Source of the DNA: an uncultured Alistipes sp.
GTDB lineage: Bacteria; Bacteroidota; Bacteroidia; Bacteroidales; Rikenellaceae
Assembly (NCBI GenBank): GCA_900770635.1
Contig: CAAGLB010000115.1
Span: forward strand, 1-17,632
DNA length: 17,632 bases
Reading direction: 5' to 3'
Shown: one piece after another, positions 6,710-14,075 of the stretch
Position numbering within the stretch: position 1 is the stretch's first letter
How the letters are laid out: each line of letters starts with the position of its first letter
Notes under the pieces: model-generated
What the model saw: the letters and a program-made list of their open reading frames with translations, nothing else
What the model was told of the DNA's origin: nothing
Databases searched by the model: none
Program-made: the position numbers and the translations under genes

Positions 6710-7702
6710 GTGAATAATAGTTTCGGTAACATACTACGCATGACCATCTTCGGGGCTTCGCACTCCGACGAGTTGGGCGTTGTGCTCGATGGCGTTCCGG
6801 CGGGCATAGGGCTGCGTGTGGAGGATTTTGTTAACGACTTAGATCGCCGCCGTCCGCAGTCTAAGGGCGAGACACCTCGCCATGAGGCAGATGTGCCTAT
6901 TATTGAAGGTGTTGATGCTGAGGGCTTTACTACGGGCGAGAGGGTAACTATAAAATTCCTAAATACAAATACCAAGTCGGGCGACTACTCGCATCTGGTT
7001 GCTCATCCACGACCTTCGCATGCCGACCTTACGCAACGTAGGAAGTATGGCGAGGAGTATAATCTTGCGGGTGGAGGCATGGCCTCTGGTCGCATGACCG
7101 TAGCTCTGGTTGCTGCGGGCGTGGTAGCTAAGAGGGTGCTCAAATATTATAACTTCGAAACACGCTTGAAGAGTGTTGGCGGGGTAACCGATGAGGCTCT
7201 GTTCGAGCAGGTTATTGCCGAGGCACGTGCTAAGGGCGACTCTGTGGGTGGTGTTGTCGAGTGCCGAGTGTCGGGCGTAGAGCGCTCACTTGGCGAGCCA
7301 TTCTTCGACTCGGTGGAGAGTGTCATCTCGCACCTCGTGTTCTCGATACCTGGTGTTAAGGGCATAGAGTTTGGCGATGGCTTCGAGTGCACTAAGCGCT
7401 ATGGCTCGGAGCGTAACGACTGCATAATCAACGACATGGGTGTAACAGCGACAAACAATGAGGGAGGCATAAACGGCGGCATAAGCAATGGCAACGACAT
7501 TGTTGTGCGTGTTGCTATCAAGCCTACGCCAAGCATCGCCCAAGCCCAGCATACATATAATTTTGAGAGCAACACCATAGAGGAGCTGCATATTGGTGGC
7601 CGTCACGATACCTGTATAGCACGCCGAGCGATGGTTGTTGTCGAGGCTATGGTGGCCTTTGCTCTTGCCGACCTAAGATTGCAACACTATGGCAACGCGT
7701 AG
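6710..7702 (+). CDS. aroC: Chorismate synthase (short divergent type)
   Basis: AroC uses reduced FMN to eliminate phosphate from EPSP and form chorismate. The start is GTG at 6710, one base after the aroA stop; the conserved N-terminus NSFGNILRMTIFGASHS (3-19) requires it, because the next ATG would cut the fold. Further landmarks are LDGVPAG (26-32), RRRP (46-49), TPRHEAD (55-61), TTGE (74-77), SGDY (90-93), RPSHAD (101-106), KYGEEY (112-117) and the C-terminal GRHDTCIARRAMVVVEAM. Two textbook signatures differ: GxSHG reads GASHS and RSSARET reads MASGRMT. I recall the related GGGHFSGRLT form from Alistipes-type and clostridial enzymes of about 330-350 aa, so this is probably a functional clade, not decay. 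The 3' end overlaps prmC by 14 nt. Confidence 0.94.
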   Translation: MNNSFGNILRMTIFGASHSDELGVVLDGVPAGIGLRVEDFVNDLDRRRPQSKGETPRHEADVPIIEGVDAEGFTTGERVTIKFLNTNTKSGDYSHLVAHPRPSHADLTQRRKYGEEYNLAGGGMASGRMTVALVAAGVVAKRVLKYYNFETRLKSVGGVTDEALFEQVIAEARAKGDSVGGVVECRVSGVERSLGEPFFDSVESVISHLVFSIPGVKGIEFGDGFECTKRYGSERNDCIINDMGVTATNNEGGINGGISNGNDIVVRVAIKPTPSIAQAQHTYNFESNTIEELHIGGRHDTCIARRAMVVVEAMVAFALADLRLQHYGNA

Positions 7703-8534
7703 AGAGGTCTTTCGTCAGCTTCGTGACGTGGCCTCGGAGCTATATGGCGAGGCCGAAGGAGGTCAGGTTGCCGAGATGATAGTGCTGTCGAAGGGCGGCA
7801 TTACTCGCAACGAGCTCCTTGTTGAGCCTAATAAGGAGCTTGTAATAAACGATTTAGAAGAGATAGTGAGGGAGCTGCGAGAGTGGCGACCAGTGCAATA
7901 TATTATAGGTGTAGCCTCGTTCGACGACATGGAGTTGGAGGTTGGCGAAGGTGTGCTCATCCCTCGTCCCGAAACCGAGGAGCTTGTCGAGTGGATTGCA
8001 TCGGAGGCTAAGCAAAGTGCTAAGATTGTTGATGTCTGCACAGGCTCGGGATGTATTGCCTTGGCGCTGCGCCGTAGGGTGCCAAAGAGCAAGGTGTGGG
8101 GTATAGACATATCGGCTGAGGCGCTGGCTATTGCTCGCCGCAATGCCGAGAAATATGCGTCGGACGTACTCCTTGTCGAGGGCGATGCGCTCGGTGATTT
8201 TACGAAAAAGGTTGATGCTAAGGTCGATGTGGTGGTGTCGAATCCGCCATATATTCCCCTGAGCGATAAGAAGTTGATGCGCCGCAATGTCATCGACCAC
8301 GAGCCTCAGATAGCTCTGTTTGTCGAGGATGACGATCCGCTACTCTTTTATCGCTCGATAGCTCGCACTGCACGCCAAATGCTAAGCGAGGGTGGCAAAC
8401 TATACTTCGAGATTTACGAGAATTTTGCTCACGAGATGGAGGATATGCTCAGAACTGAGGGCTATGCCAATATCGTTGTGCGTGAGGATTTTAGAGCAAA
8501 ACCACGAATGATATGTGCCCAGAAGAGAGAGTAG
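7689..8534 (+). CDS. prmC: Peptide chain release factor N5-glutamine methyltransferase PrmC
   Basis: PrmC (HemK) methylates the glutamine of the GGQ motif in release factors RF1 and RF2, which speeds peptide release. The 281 residues match the family. Residues 1-80 are the helical release-factor-binding domain with RPVQYIIG (67-74). The Rossmann domain follows: IPRPETEELVEW (91-102), SAM motif I VDVCTGSGCIALAL (115-127), the acidic D140, and catalytic NPPYIP (185-190). HEP (near 205) and YFEIYENF near the C-terminus are also conserved. The ATG overlaps aroC by 14 nt in another frame, and the gene's end overlaps recX by 22 nt, so coupled translation is likely. Confidence 0.96.
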   Translation: MATRREVFRQLRDVASELYGEAEGGQVAEMIVLSKGGITRNELLVEPNKELVINDLEEIVRELREWRPVQYIIGVASFDDMELEVGEGVLIPRPETEELVEWIASEAKQSAKIVDVCTGSGCIALALRRRVPKSKVWGIDISAEALAIARRNAEKYASDVLLVEGDALGDFTKKVDAKVDVVVSNPPYIPLSDKKLMRRNVIDHEPQIALFVEDDDPLLFYRSIARTARQMLSEGGKLYFEIYENFAHEMEDMLRTEGYANIVVREDFRAKPRMICAQKRE

Positions 8535-9019
8535 CACCCAAACCTCGTGAGCGTAAGCCCAAGAGTGCTCAGCAAGCCTTGCAGTCGCTTATGCGTCTGT
8601 GTGCCCGTAGCGAGAAGTCGTCGGGCGATGCTCTGCGCCTGATGCATACGTGGCAGGTGCCACAGGCTGAGCGTCAGGGAGTTCTCGACAGGCTCATTAG
8701 CGATAGGTTTATCGACGATAGCCGCTACGCCGAGGCCTATGTGCGTGAGAAGTCACGCATGTCGGGCTGGGGAGCTCGCAAGATTGCTATGCAGCTGCGC
8801 CAGAAGGGTGTTGGTCGGGAGGTTATAAGCGAGGCTCTTAGACAGCTTGATGGCGATGATGAGCTACCACGTCTTGTGGAGAAGCTGCGTCGCAAGATGC
8901 GCACGACGAAATACTCGTCGGAGTATGAGCTACGTGGCAAGCTGCTGCGCTATGCCCTGTCGTTAGGCTTCGACTACGACATGGCGATGCGTGCTGTGGA
9001 GGGTGCAGTAACCGATTAA
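8513..9019 (+). CDS. recX: Regulatory protein RecX
   Basis: RecX binds RecA filaments and limits recombinase activity. The 168 residues are all-helical and highly basic, with the family's three-helix repeats. DDSRYAEAYVREKSRMSGWG (68-87) is the hallmark region, followed by KIAMQLRQKGV. A third repeat near the C-terminus contains LRYALSLGFDYDMAMRAV. The chosen ATG lies inside prmC (22-nt overlap). A shorter start at 8591 would drop the first 26 residues, including the beginning of the first repeat (KSAQQALQSL), so 8513 is preferred. recA is not in this window. The operon placement after prmC suggests constitutive rather than SOS expression; this is inference. Confidence 0.92.
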   Translation: MCPEERVAPKPRERKPKSAQQALQSLMRLCARSEKSSGDALRLMHTWQVPQAERQGVLDRLISDRFIDDSRYAEAYVREKSRMSGWGARKIAMQLRQKGVGREVISEALRQLDGDDELPRLVEKLRRKMRTTKYSSEYELRGKLLRYALSLGFDYDMAMRAVEGAVTD

Positions 9020-9048
9020 TAGATATAAATTATAATAACACCAATATT

Positions 9049-11076
9049 GTGAATACTAAGTTTTTATGCTGGATTATGCGAGCAGCACTATGTGTAGCTC
9101 TGCTGTTGGCATTTGCTTGCGAGTCTGTCGATATAGTTATCGATGGTCCAGAGAACACAGAGAACACAGAAAACCCCGAAAATCAGGAAAATACTGGTGA
9201 CGAGGACGATGGCAATTCATCACTGCCTGATGAGGGTAAGGATGATGAGGGTAAGAGTGATGAGAATGAGGAGGATAAGGACGACACTACCGATCCCGAT
9301 GTTACGCCTACGCCAGAACCTGATCGCTCTGTCGAGAGGTGGGATGGCGAGTGGGCCTTGGACATGGCAAGCGATGTTGTTGGCAGCAGCAACGACTTCT
9401 ACTACGAGCTAAACACATTTGCTACACGTGTCGAGGTGACCTATGCCAACTCTTCGGCATCGGTGTCGTGCGACAACGGCGATGTTGTTAGCCATGTTGA
9501 TGGCGCATACGTAACCCTCGACCTAAGCAAGGTTAGCGGCGTTGAGGTTGTTGTGTCGGGCACAACGGCCGATGGCGGACTCAAAATTTATAGCGACAAC
9601 AAATATAAACTTCTGCTCAATGGCTCAGACATACGCTCGCAGCGAGGTCCTGCCATTAACTCGCAGTCGAAGAAGCGAGTATTTGTGCATCTGGCCGAGG
9701 GCACAACAAATCGACTAAGAGATTGTGCGGTCTATGGTGAGGATAGCTACACGCTGCCAGGTGTCTACAACGAGGATCGCAAGGGAGCATTCTTTGCCGA
9801 GGGCAATATCATCATGAGTGGCTATGGCGCTTTGGTTGTAGAGGGAGAGTATAAGCATGCTATTGTTACCGACGGTTGCTACTATCAGCGTCCAGGAGTC
9901 ACTGTGGCCATTACCAAGACAGCGAAGAATGGCATTCATGCTAAGGGCGATAGCGACGATGGCACAGGTGTGGTTATCGCTGGCGGTATGCTCATTGCCA
10001 ATGTTAGCTCGGTTGCGGGCAAGGGCATCAAGTGTGACGGCGATGTAGTGGTCAGTGGCGGAGAGCTTAGAATAACCACCTCGGGCGATGCTACATACGA
10101 TAGCGAGTCCAGCGACACATCGTCATCAGCAGCCATCAAGAGCGATGCAACCACACGCATCGAGGCAGGAGTGTTGAGGCTAAGTAGCTCGGGCACTGGC
10201 GGTAAGGGAATAAGCACCGATGGCGCACTCATCGTCGATGGCGGTCAAATAGAGATCACCACGTCGGGTGGTCAGTACAAATATTCATCGCAGCTTACCT
10301 CATCGCCAAAGGGCATACGTGCCGATGGTGACATAACCATAAACGGTGGCTCAATCAACATTCAGGTGACAGGAAAGAGCGAGGGTAGCGAGGGCCTCGA
10401 GAGCAAGGGAACGCTCACGTTTAATGGTGGCGAGGTTGTCATCAAAGCCTACGACGATGCTATAAATGCTGCTAAGGCCATCAATATGAATGGCGGTAAG
10501 GTATATGCCCATGCTACGAACAACGATGGTATAGACACCAATGGCACGCTCACGATAAACGGCGGTCTAATGATTGGTGTGGGAACTACTGATCCTGAGG
10601 GTGGTATCGATGTGGACAACACCACATCGTTCAAGGTTAATGGTGGCACGGCAATAGGCCTTGGTGGCACAATGATGGGTAAACCTTCGACAGCAAGCAC
10701 CCAGTGCTCGGTGGTGTATGGCGGTGTCAGCGCCTCGGTAGGTCGCAAGATTGCGCTTCTCGATGCATCGGGCAATGTGCTGATAGTGTTTGAAGCACCT
10801 ATTCAGATGAATAGCTCAACACTCTTCTTCACAACCCCCGAGCTACTTACTGGCTCGAGCTACACAATATCTGCCGACGGAACGCTGAGCAACTATGCAG
10901 ATTGGTGGCAGTGCTGGTATTCGGGTGGTGAGTGGACTGCAGCAACAGAGCTTACGTCGTTTACGGTGTCGAGCGTGGTTACCTCTATCGGCAGCTCAGG
11001 AGGTCCTGGTGGCGGCGGTGGCGGCGGTGGCGGCGACTGGCCAGGCGGTGGTGGCGGTTGGCCCGGACGCCCATAA
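9049..11076 (+). CDS. Cthe_2159-like carbohydrate-binding beta-helix lipoprotein
   Basis: A 675-residue predicted surface lipoprotein. The GTG start gives a signal ending in LLLAFAC (C24); an ATG at 9076 would give a shorter signal and cannot be excluded. Residues 25-95 are a disordered acidic linker with five Glu-Asn-X triplets (34-48) and Asp/Glu/Lys stretches. From about 98 the protein resembles the Cthe_2159 family, a parallel beta-helix reported to bind cellulose and pectin-like polymers. Recurrent rungs end in GG or NGG: VVSGGELRI, LIVDGGQIEI, ITINGGSINI, LTFNGGEVVI, INMNGGKVYA, LTINGGLMIG. Motifs such as DDAINA and NDGIDT belong to this family's putative metal sites. The end is a glycine-rich tail (about 650-675) with nine consecutive Gly. 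It sits 29 nt after recX with no terminator between, so it is probably co-transcribed. The role in glycan adhesion is inference. Confidence 0.85.
   Translation: MNTKFLCWIMRAALCVALLLAFACESVDIVIDGPENTENTENPENQENTGDEDDGNSSLPDEGKDDEGKSDENEEDKDDTTDPDVTPTPEPDRSVERWDGEWALDMASDVVGSSNDFYYELNTFATRVEVTYANSSASVSCDNGDVVSHVDGAYVTLDLSKVSGVEVVVSGTTADGGLKIYSDNKYKLLLNGSDIRSQRGPAINSQSKKRVFVHLAEGTTNRLRDCAVYGEDSYTLPGVYNEDRKGAFFAEGNIIMSGYGALVVEGEYKHAIVTDGCYYQRPGVTVAITKTAKNGIHAKGDSDDGTGVVIAGGMLIANVSSVAGKGIKCDGDVVVSGGELRITTSGDATYDSESSDTSSSAAIKSDATTRIEAGVLRLSSSGTGGKGISTDGALIVDGGQIEITTSGGQYKYSSQLTSSPKGIRADGDITINGGSINIQVTGKSEGSEGLESKGTLTFNGGEVVIKAYDDAINAAKAINMNGGKVYAHATNNDGIDTNGTLTINGGLMIGVGTTDPEGGIDVDNTTSFKVNGGTAIGLGGTMMGKPSTASTQCSVVYGGVSASVGRKIALLDASGNVLIVFEAPIQMNSSTLFFTTPELLTGSSYTISADGTLSNYADWWQCWYSGGEWTAATELTSFTVSSVVTSIGSSGGPGGGGGGGGGDWPGGGGGWPGRP
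9151..9195 (+). repeat. Five 9-bp tandem units encoding Glu-Asn-X
   Basis: Five consecutive 9-bp units read GA(G/A)AA(C/T) plus one variable codon, encoding ENT, ENT, ENP, ENQ, ENT. The first two copies are identical (GAGAACACA). Unit length is a multiple of three, so copy-number change would alter linker length without a frameshift. Confidence 0.8.
11001..11070 (+). repeat. GGC/GGT microsatellite encoding a glycine-rich tail
   Basis: Runs of GGC and GGT codons encode nine consecutive glycines, then DWP and a second five-glycine run before the C-terminus of the beta-helix lipoprotein. Such tracts are prone to slippage. Glycine-rich C-termini are frequent in this protein family. Confidence 0.75.
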
Positions 11077-11101
11077 TGGAGCCGAGAAAAAATCTTAACT
11101 C

Positions 11102-11132
11102 TTTGTAGAAAAGATATATTTACGTATATTTG
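11102..11132 (+). promoter_or_regulatory. Consensus Bacteroidota promoter for the acyltransferase-Stealth pair
   Basis: TTTG at 11102-11105 and TATATTTG at 11125-11132 are separated by exactly 19 nt, matching the TTTG-N19-TAnnTTTG consensus of the Bacteroidota primary sigma factor. The expected start near 11139 leaves a leader of about 10 nt before the ATG at 11150. The two genes downstream therefore form their own unit. Confidence 0.8.
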
Positions 11133-11149
11133 CATACTAAACCGAAACG

Positions 11150-12088
11150 ATGATGAGCGACATACAGCTAAATATATGGCAGCGCATAGGGTTGGAGCTT
11201 CTGTGGGGCTTCAGCTGTTTTATGCACCTCATGCCTCGCTGGGTGCGCTTCGGAGTGTTTCAGCCGTTTATCTATGTTTTGCTGCGCCTTGTGCGCTATC
11301 GTCGCCGTGTGGTGTGGCAGAACATACGTCATTCGTTTCCCGAGATGAGCGATAGGCAGATACGCCAAATTGTGCATAAGTTCTATGCTATTTTGGCCGA
11401 GGTGGTTGTCTGTACTATATCGTTAGCGGGTGCTAAACCTTCTGATAGTGAGCCATATATAGAGTGGGATAATGGCGAGGAGCATCGCGAGCGTGTTGCG
11501 GGCAAAGATTGGGTGGCTATGGCCGTACATTTTGGCTGTTGGGAGTATTTCTTGTTGTGGTCGTGGTATGTCGATGCCGACTTTATGGCTGTCTACCATC
11601 CATTGCGTAGCGCCGTTTTCGAGTGCTACTATCGCCGTCTGCGCAACCACTCGCCACATATCAAGCAGGTGGCGATGAAGGATACCATGCGCTACTATCT
11701 GCGCAACAGAGCTACGGCAGGTGGCATGTGTCTTGGCCTTATCTCCGACCAGAGCCCACGCCTTACGGCTGACACTGTGTGGTACGACTTTCTGAATCGT
11801 AAGACTGCCTTTGTTGAGGGTGGTGAGAAGATAGCATTGAAGTTCCATCTGCCCGTATATTTCTGCCACACACGTCGCATAAAGGCAGGACACTATGCTG
11901 TGCGCTTCGACCAGATATACGACGGAGTCGAAGATATTAGCGACAAGGAGATTATACGTCGCTACGTCGAGCGTCTTGAGGCGATGATTAAGGAGCAACC
12001 CGAGTTGTGGCTATGGTCGCACAATAGGTGGAGACATACGCCCGAGAAGCAGGCAGTGAAATTTGGAAAATCAACTCTTGAAGAGTAA
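11150..12088 (+). CDS. LpxL/HtrB-family lipid A-type acyltransferase
   Basis: This 312-residue protein belongs to the lysophospholipid/lipid A acyltransferase family, which adds a secondary acyl chain to a glycolipid at the cytoplasmic face of the inner membrane. A hydrophobic N-terminal segment (about 15-47) probably anchors it. The catalytic HX4E motif is HFGCWE (127-132). LISDQSPR (197-204) and the C-terminal PELWLWSHNRWRHTP (284-298) are family hallmarks; the latter resembles the P-x-x-W-x-W-x-H-x-R-W block of LpxL. EGGEKIALKFHLPVYFC (223-239) fits the conserved G-x-x-x-LA-x-x-x-x-P-V block. The start could be either of two adjacent ATGs. The stop overlaps the Stealth gene's ATG by one base. 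Lipid A is the default substrate; the pairing suggests another envelope lipid is possible. Symbol left blank because the acyl position is unknown. Confidence 0.9.
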   Translation: MMSDIQLNIWQRIGLELLWGFSCFMHLMPRWVRFGVFQPFIYVLLRLVRYRRRVVWQNIRHSFPEMSDRQIRQIVHKFYAILAEVVVCTISLAGAKPSDSEPYIEWDNGEEHRERVAGKDWVAMAVHFGCWEYFLLWSWYVDADFMAVYHPLRSAVFECYYRRLRNHSPHIKQVAMKDTMRYYLRNRATAGGMCLGLISDQSPRLTADTVWYDFLNRKTAFVEGGEKIALKFHLPVYFCHTRRIKAGHYAVRFDQIYDGVEDISDKEIIRRYVERLEAMIKEQPELWLWSHNRWRHTPEKQAVKFGKSTLEE

Positions 12089-12966
12089 TGGATATTGTAA
12101 TAACATATGTCAATGGCCTGGACCCTGTGTGGCAGGCAGAGTATGAGAGGCATACTAACACCCCGATTCTCGAAAAAAGATTCAGAGATTGGGGCACGCT
12201 GAGGTATCTGTTTCGTGGCATCGAGCGCAACATGCCCTTTATTCGTAAGGTGCACCTTGTGGTGTCGGGCGAGAGCCAGGTGCCTGAGTGGCTCAACCGC
12301 AATGAGGTTAACGTGGTGTTGCACAAGGATATAATACCTGAGCATCTGTTGCCTACGTTCAACTGCAACCCTATCGAAATGCATCTGCATAACATCTCGG
12401 ACTTGGACGAGGAGTACATATATTTTAACGACGACATCTTCCCCTTGAAGGAGTGCAAGCCTACCGACTTTTTCCGTGATGGCAGGGGTGTGCTGGGCAT
12501 GAGCTACCACCTCTTTAGGTTCGACATGTTCAAGAAGATATGCTACAACTCCGACTCTACTGCACGCCGAGCCTTGGGACGTAGGCCTCAGCCTATGTTC
12601 TTGCGCCCTCAGCATGTGTGTCAGCCTATGCTCAAGAGCGAGGTTAAGGCGCTCTATTCGATGATTGGCGATGAGATTGTCGGCTCGATGACCACCACAC
12701 GCTCGGCAAAGAACCTGAATCAGTATCTCTATCTCGACTACATGTATCTCAGGGGTAAGATTATTAATGAGCGTCTGTCGAAGAAGCACTTCTCGGTGGG
12801 CGTGGTGTCGACATCGAAGCTACGCAAGTTTATAGAGCAGCCAACACATAAGCTCGTGTGTATCAACGATGTGCAGCTCAGCGAGGAGCGCTACGCCGAG
12901 CTTCGTGCTACGTTGCTCGAGTCGTTCGACAGGGCATTGCCAGCGAAGTCGAAATATGAGATATAA
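12088..12966 (+). CDS. Stealth-family sugar-phosphate transferase
   Basis: Stealth proteins transfer a sugar-1-phosphate from a nucleotide sugar onto a glycan; relatives make phosphodiester-linked capsules, and the animal enzyme GNPTAB is homologous. All four conserved regions can be read. CR1 is DIVITYVNGLDPVW (2-15). CR2 spans about 31-130 and includes RFRDWGTLRYLFRGIE (31-46), HLVVSG (56-61) and YFNDDIFPL (112-120) with its acidic pair. CR3 contains HVCQPMLKSEV. CR4 is the C-terminal VQLSEERYAELRATL stretch. At 292 residues it is a compact member with no extra domain, membrane segment or signal, so it should be cytoplasmic. The ATG overlaps the acyltransferase stop (TAATG), pointing to equal synthesis and a shared pathway. 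No other capsule genes are adjacent. Confidence 0.9.
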   Translation: MDIVITYVNGLDPVWQAEYERHTNTPILEKRFRDWGTLRYLFRGIERNMPFIRKVHLVVSGESQVPEWLNRNEVNVVLHKDIIPEHLLPTFNCNPIEMHLHNISDLDEEYIYFNDDIFPLKECKPTDFFRDGRGVLGMSYHLFRFDMFKKICYNSDSTARRALGRRPQPMFLRPQHVCQPMLKSEVKALYSMIGDEIVGSMTTTRSAKNLNQYLYLDYMYLRGKIINERLSKKHFSVGVVSTSKLRKFIEQPTHKLVCINDVQLSEERYAELRATLLESFDRALPAKSKYEI

Positions 12967-12967
12967 G

Positions 12968-13010
12968 ACAACAGATGTGGGAGGTTTCAAAAACCTCCCA
13001 CATCTGTTGT
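12968..13010 (+). terminator. Perfect 20-bp hairpin after the Stealth gene
   Basis: Positions 12968-12987 and 12991-13010 are exact reverse complements with a 3-nt loop, starting one base after the Stealth stop codon. There is no T-tract on the plus strand, so it is not a textbook intrinsic terminator; it may act as a 3'-end stabiliser or a factor-assisted terminator. Confidence 0.65.
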
Positions 13011-13079
13011 TAATGCCTTATGTGATACGCAAATATGCGTAAAAAATCTAAACATCTACTCGCATTCCAAAAATATTAT

Positions 13080-13087
13080 TACCTTTG
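13080..13087 (+). promoter_or_regulatory. Putative fabD -7 promoter box
   Basis: TACCTTTG matches TAnnTTTG exactly. No TTTG lies 19 nt upstream. A start near 13094 would put the upstream in-frame ATG at 13102 almost at the mRNA 5' end, which supports the ATG at 13144 as the real start. Confidence 0.6.
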
Positions 13088-13143
13088 TGCGCTTTTAATA
13101 TGTGAAACATTGGGTATCAGCCCATAACTTTTTGATAAATAGC

Positions 13144-14025
13144 ATGAAACACGCTTATGTATTTCCAGGCCAAGGCTCTCAGTCTGTAGGCATGGGCAAA
13201 GAGATCTACGATAATGTGCCCGAGGCAAAGGAGCTCTTCGAGAAGGCTAACGAGATTCTCGGCTTTCGCATCACCGATATTATGTTTGAGGGTACCCCCG
13301 AGGAGCTTAAGCAGACTAAGGTTACGCAGCCTGCTGTGTTCCTCCACTCGGTAATCTTGGCTAAGGCGCTCGGCGTTAAGCCCGACGCTGTTGCTGGCCA
13401 CTCTCTCGGCGAGTTCTCGGCATTGGTTGTTGCTGGCGCTTTGTCGTTCGAGGATGGCTTGAAGCTTGTGTCTAAGCGAGCTATGGCTATGCAGAAGTGC
13501 TGCGAGCAGAACCCTGGAGGCATGGCTGCGGTGCTCGGCCTCGATGATAAGACTGTCGAGGATGTGTGCGCATCGGTTGATGGCGTTGTTATTGGCGCTA
13601 ACTACAACTGCCCAGGTCAGCTCGTTATCTCGGGTGCTGATGCCGCTGTTGACGAGGCATGCGTGAAACTTAAGGAGGCGGGTGCTCGTCGTGCGTTGCG
13701 TCTTCCTGTGGGCGGTGCTTTCCACTCGCCACTCATGGAGCCAGCACGCCAGGAACTCGAGGCAGCTATCGCCGAGGCAGAGTTTATGACGCCATCGTGC
13801 CCTGTATATCAGAATGTCGACGCTCAGCCTTATACCGATGCTGAGATGATCAAGAAGAACCTCATTGCTCAGCTCACCGCCCCTGTGCGTTGGACACAAA
13901 TTAGCGAGCGAATGATTGCCGACGGCATCACCGAGTTTACGGAGCTCGGCCCAGGCAACGTTCTTCAGGGCCTAATCTCGAAGGTCAGCCGAGAGGTGGC
14001 TATCGAGTCGAAGTCAACGCTGTAA
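13144..14025 (+). CDS. fabD: Malonyl-CoA:ACP transacylase FabD
   Basis: FabD moves malonyl from CoA to acyl carrier protein, supplying fatty-acid elongation. The start at 13144 gives 293 residues beginning MKHAYVFPGQGSQSVGMG, where the family normally begins; an in-frame ATG at 13102 adds 14 residues unlike the family. Catalytic elements in the 293-residue numbering are GQGSQ (10-14, oxyanion hole), nucleophile serine S87 in GHSLGEF (85-91), R112 (malonyl carboxylate binding) and H194 in GGAFHSPLM (190-198). NCPGQLVISG (155-164) and ELGPGNVL near the end are also typical. It stands alone between a promoter and a terminator, away from other fab genes. Confidence 0.96.
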   Translation: MKHAYVFPGQGSQSVGMGKEIYDNVPEAKELFEKANEILGFRITDIMFEGTPEELKQTKVTQPAVFLHSVILAKALGVKPDAVAGHSLGEFSALVVAGALSFEDGLKLVSKRAMAMQKCCEQNPGGMAAVLGLDDKTVEDVCASVDGVVIGANYNCPGQLVISGADAAVDEACVKLKEAGARRALRLPVGGAFHSPLMEPARQELEAAIAEAEFMTPSCPVYQNVDAQPYTDAEMIKKNLIAQLTAPVRWTQISERMIADGITEFTELGPGNVLQGLISKVSREVAIESKSTL

Positions 14026-14048
14026 ACCAACATACACATACAGGTAAA

Positions 14049-14075
14049 AGGTCTGCCATTGTGGCAGGCCTTTTT
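14049..14075 (+). terminator. fabD terminator
   Basis: A 10-bp stem (14049-14058 with 14062-14071, one G-U wobble) with a 3-nt loop is followed by four T. It lies 24 nt after the fabD stop. Confidence 0.85.

Noticed and set aside
9151..9195. CRISPR-like or mobile repeat
   Set aside because: The 9-bp units are in frame, encode Glu-Asn-X and have no spacers; this is a protein linker repeat.
11962..12789. 275-codon minus-strand ORF opposite the Stealth gene
   Set aside because: It is opposite a complete, well-conserved Stealth coding sequence and shows no domain or sensible start context.
13026..13041. Inverted repeat TACGCA-AATA-TGCGTA upstream of fabD as an operator
   Set aside because: Only 6-bp arms, about 40 nt upstream of the -7 box; chance is plausible and there is no comparative support.
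13102..13143. Longer FabD N-terminus from the ATG at 13102
   Set aside because: It adds 14 residues before the conserved MKHAYVFPGQGSQ start and lies almost at the predicted transcription start.
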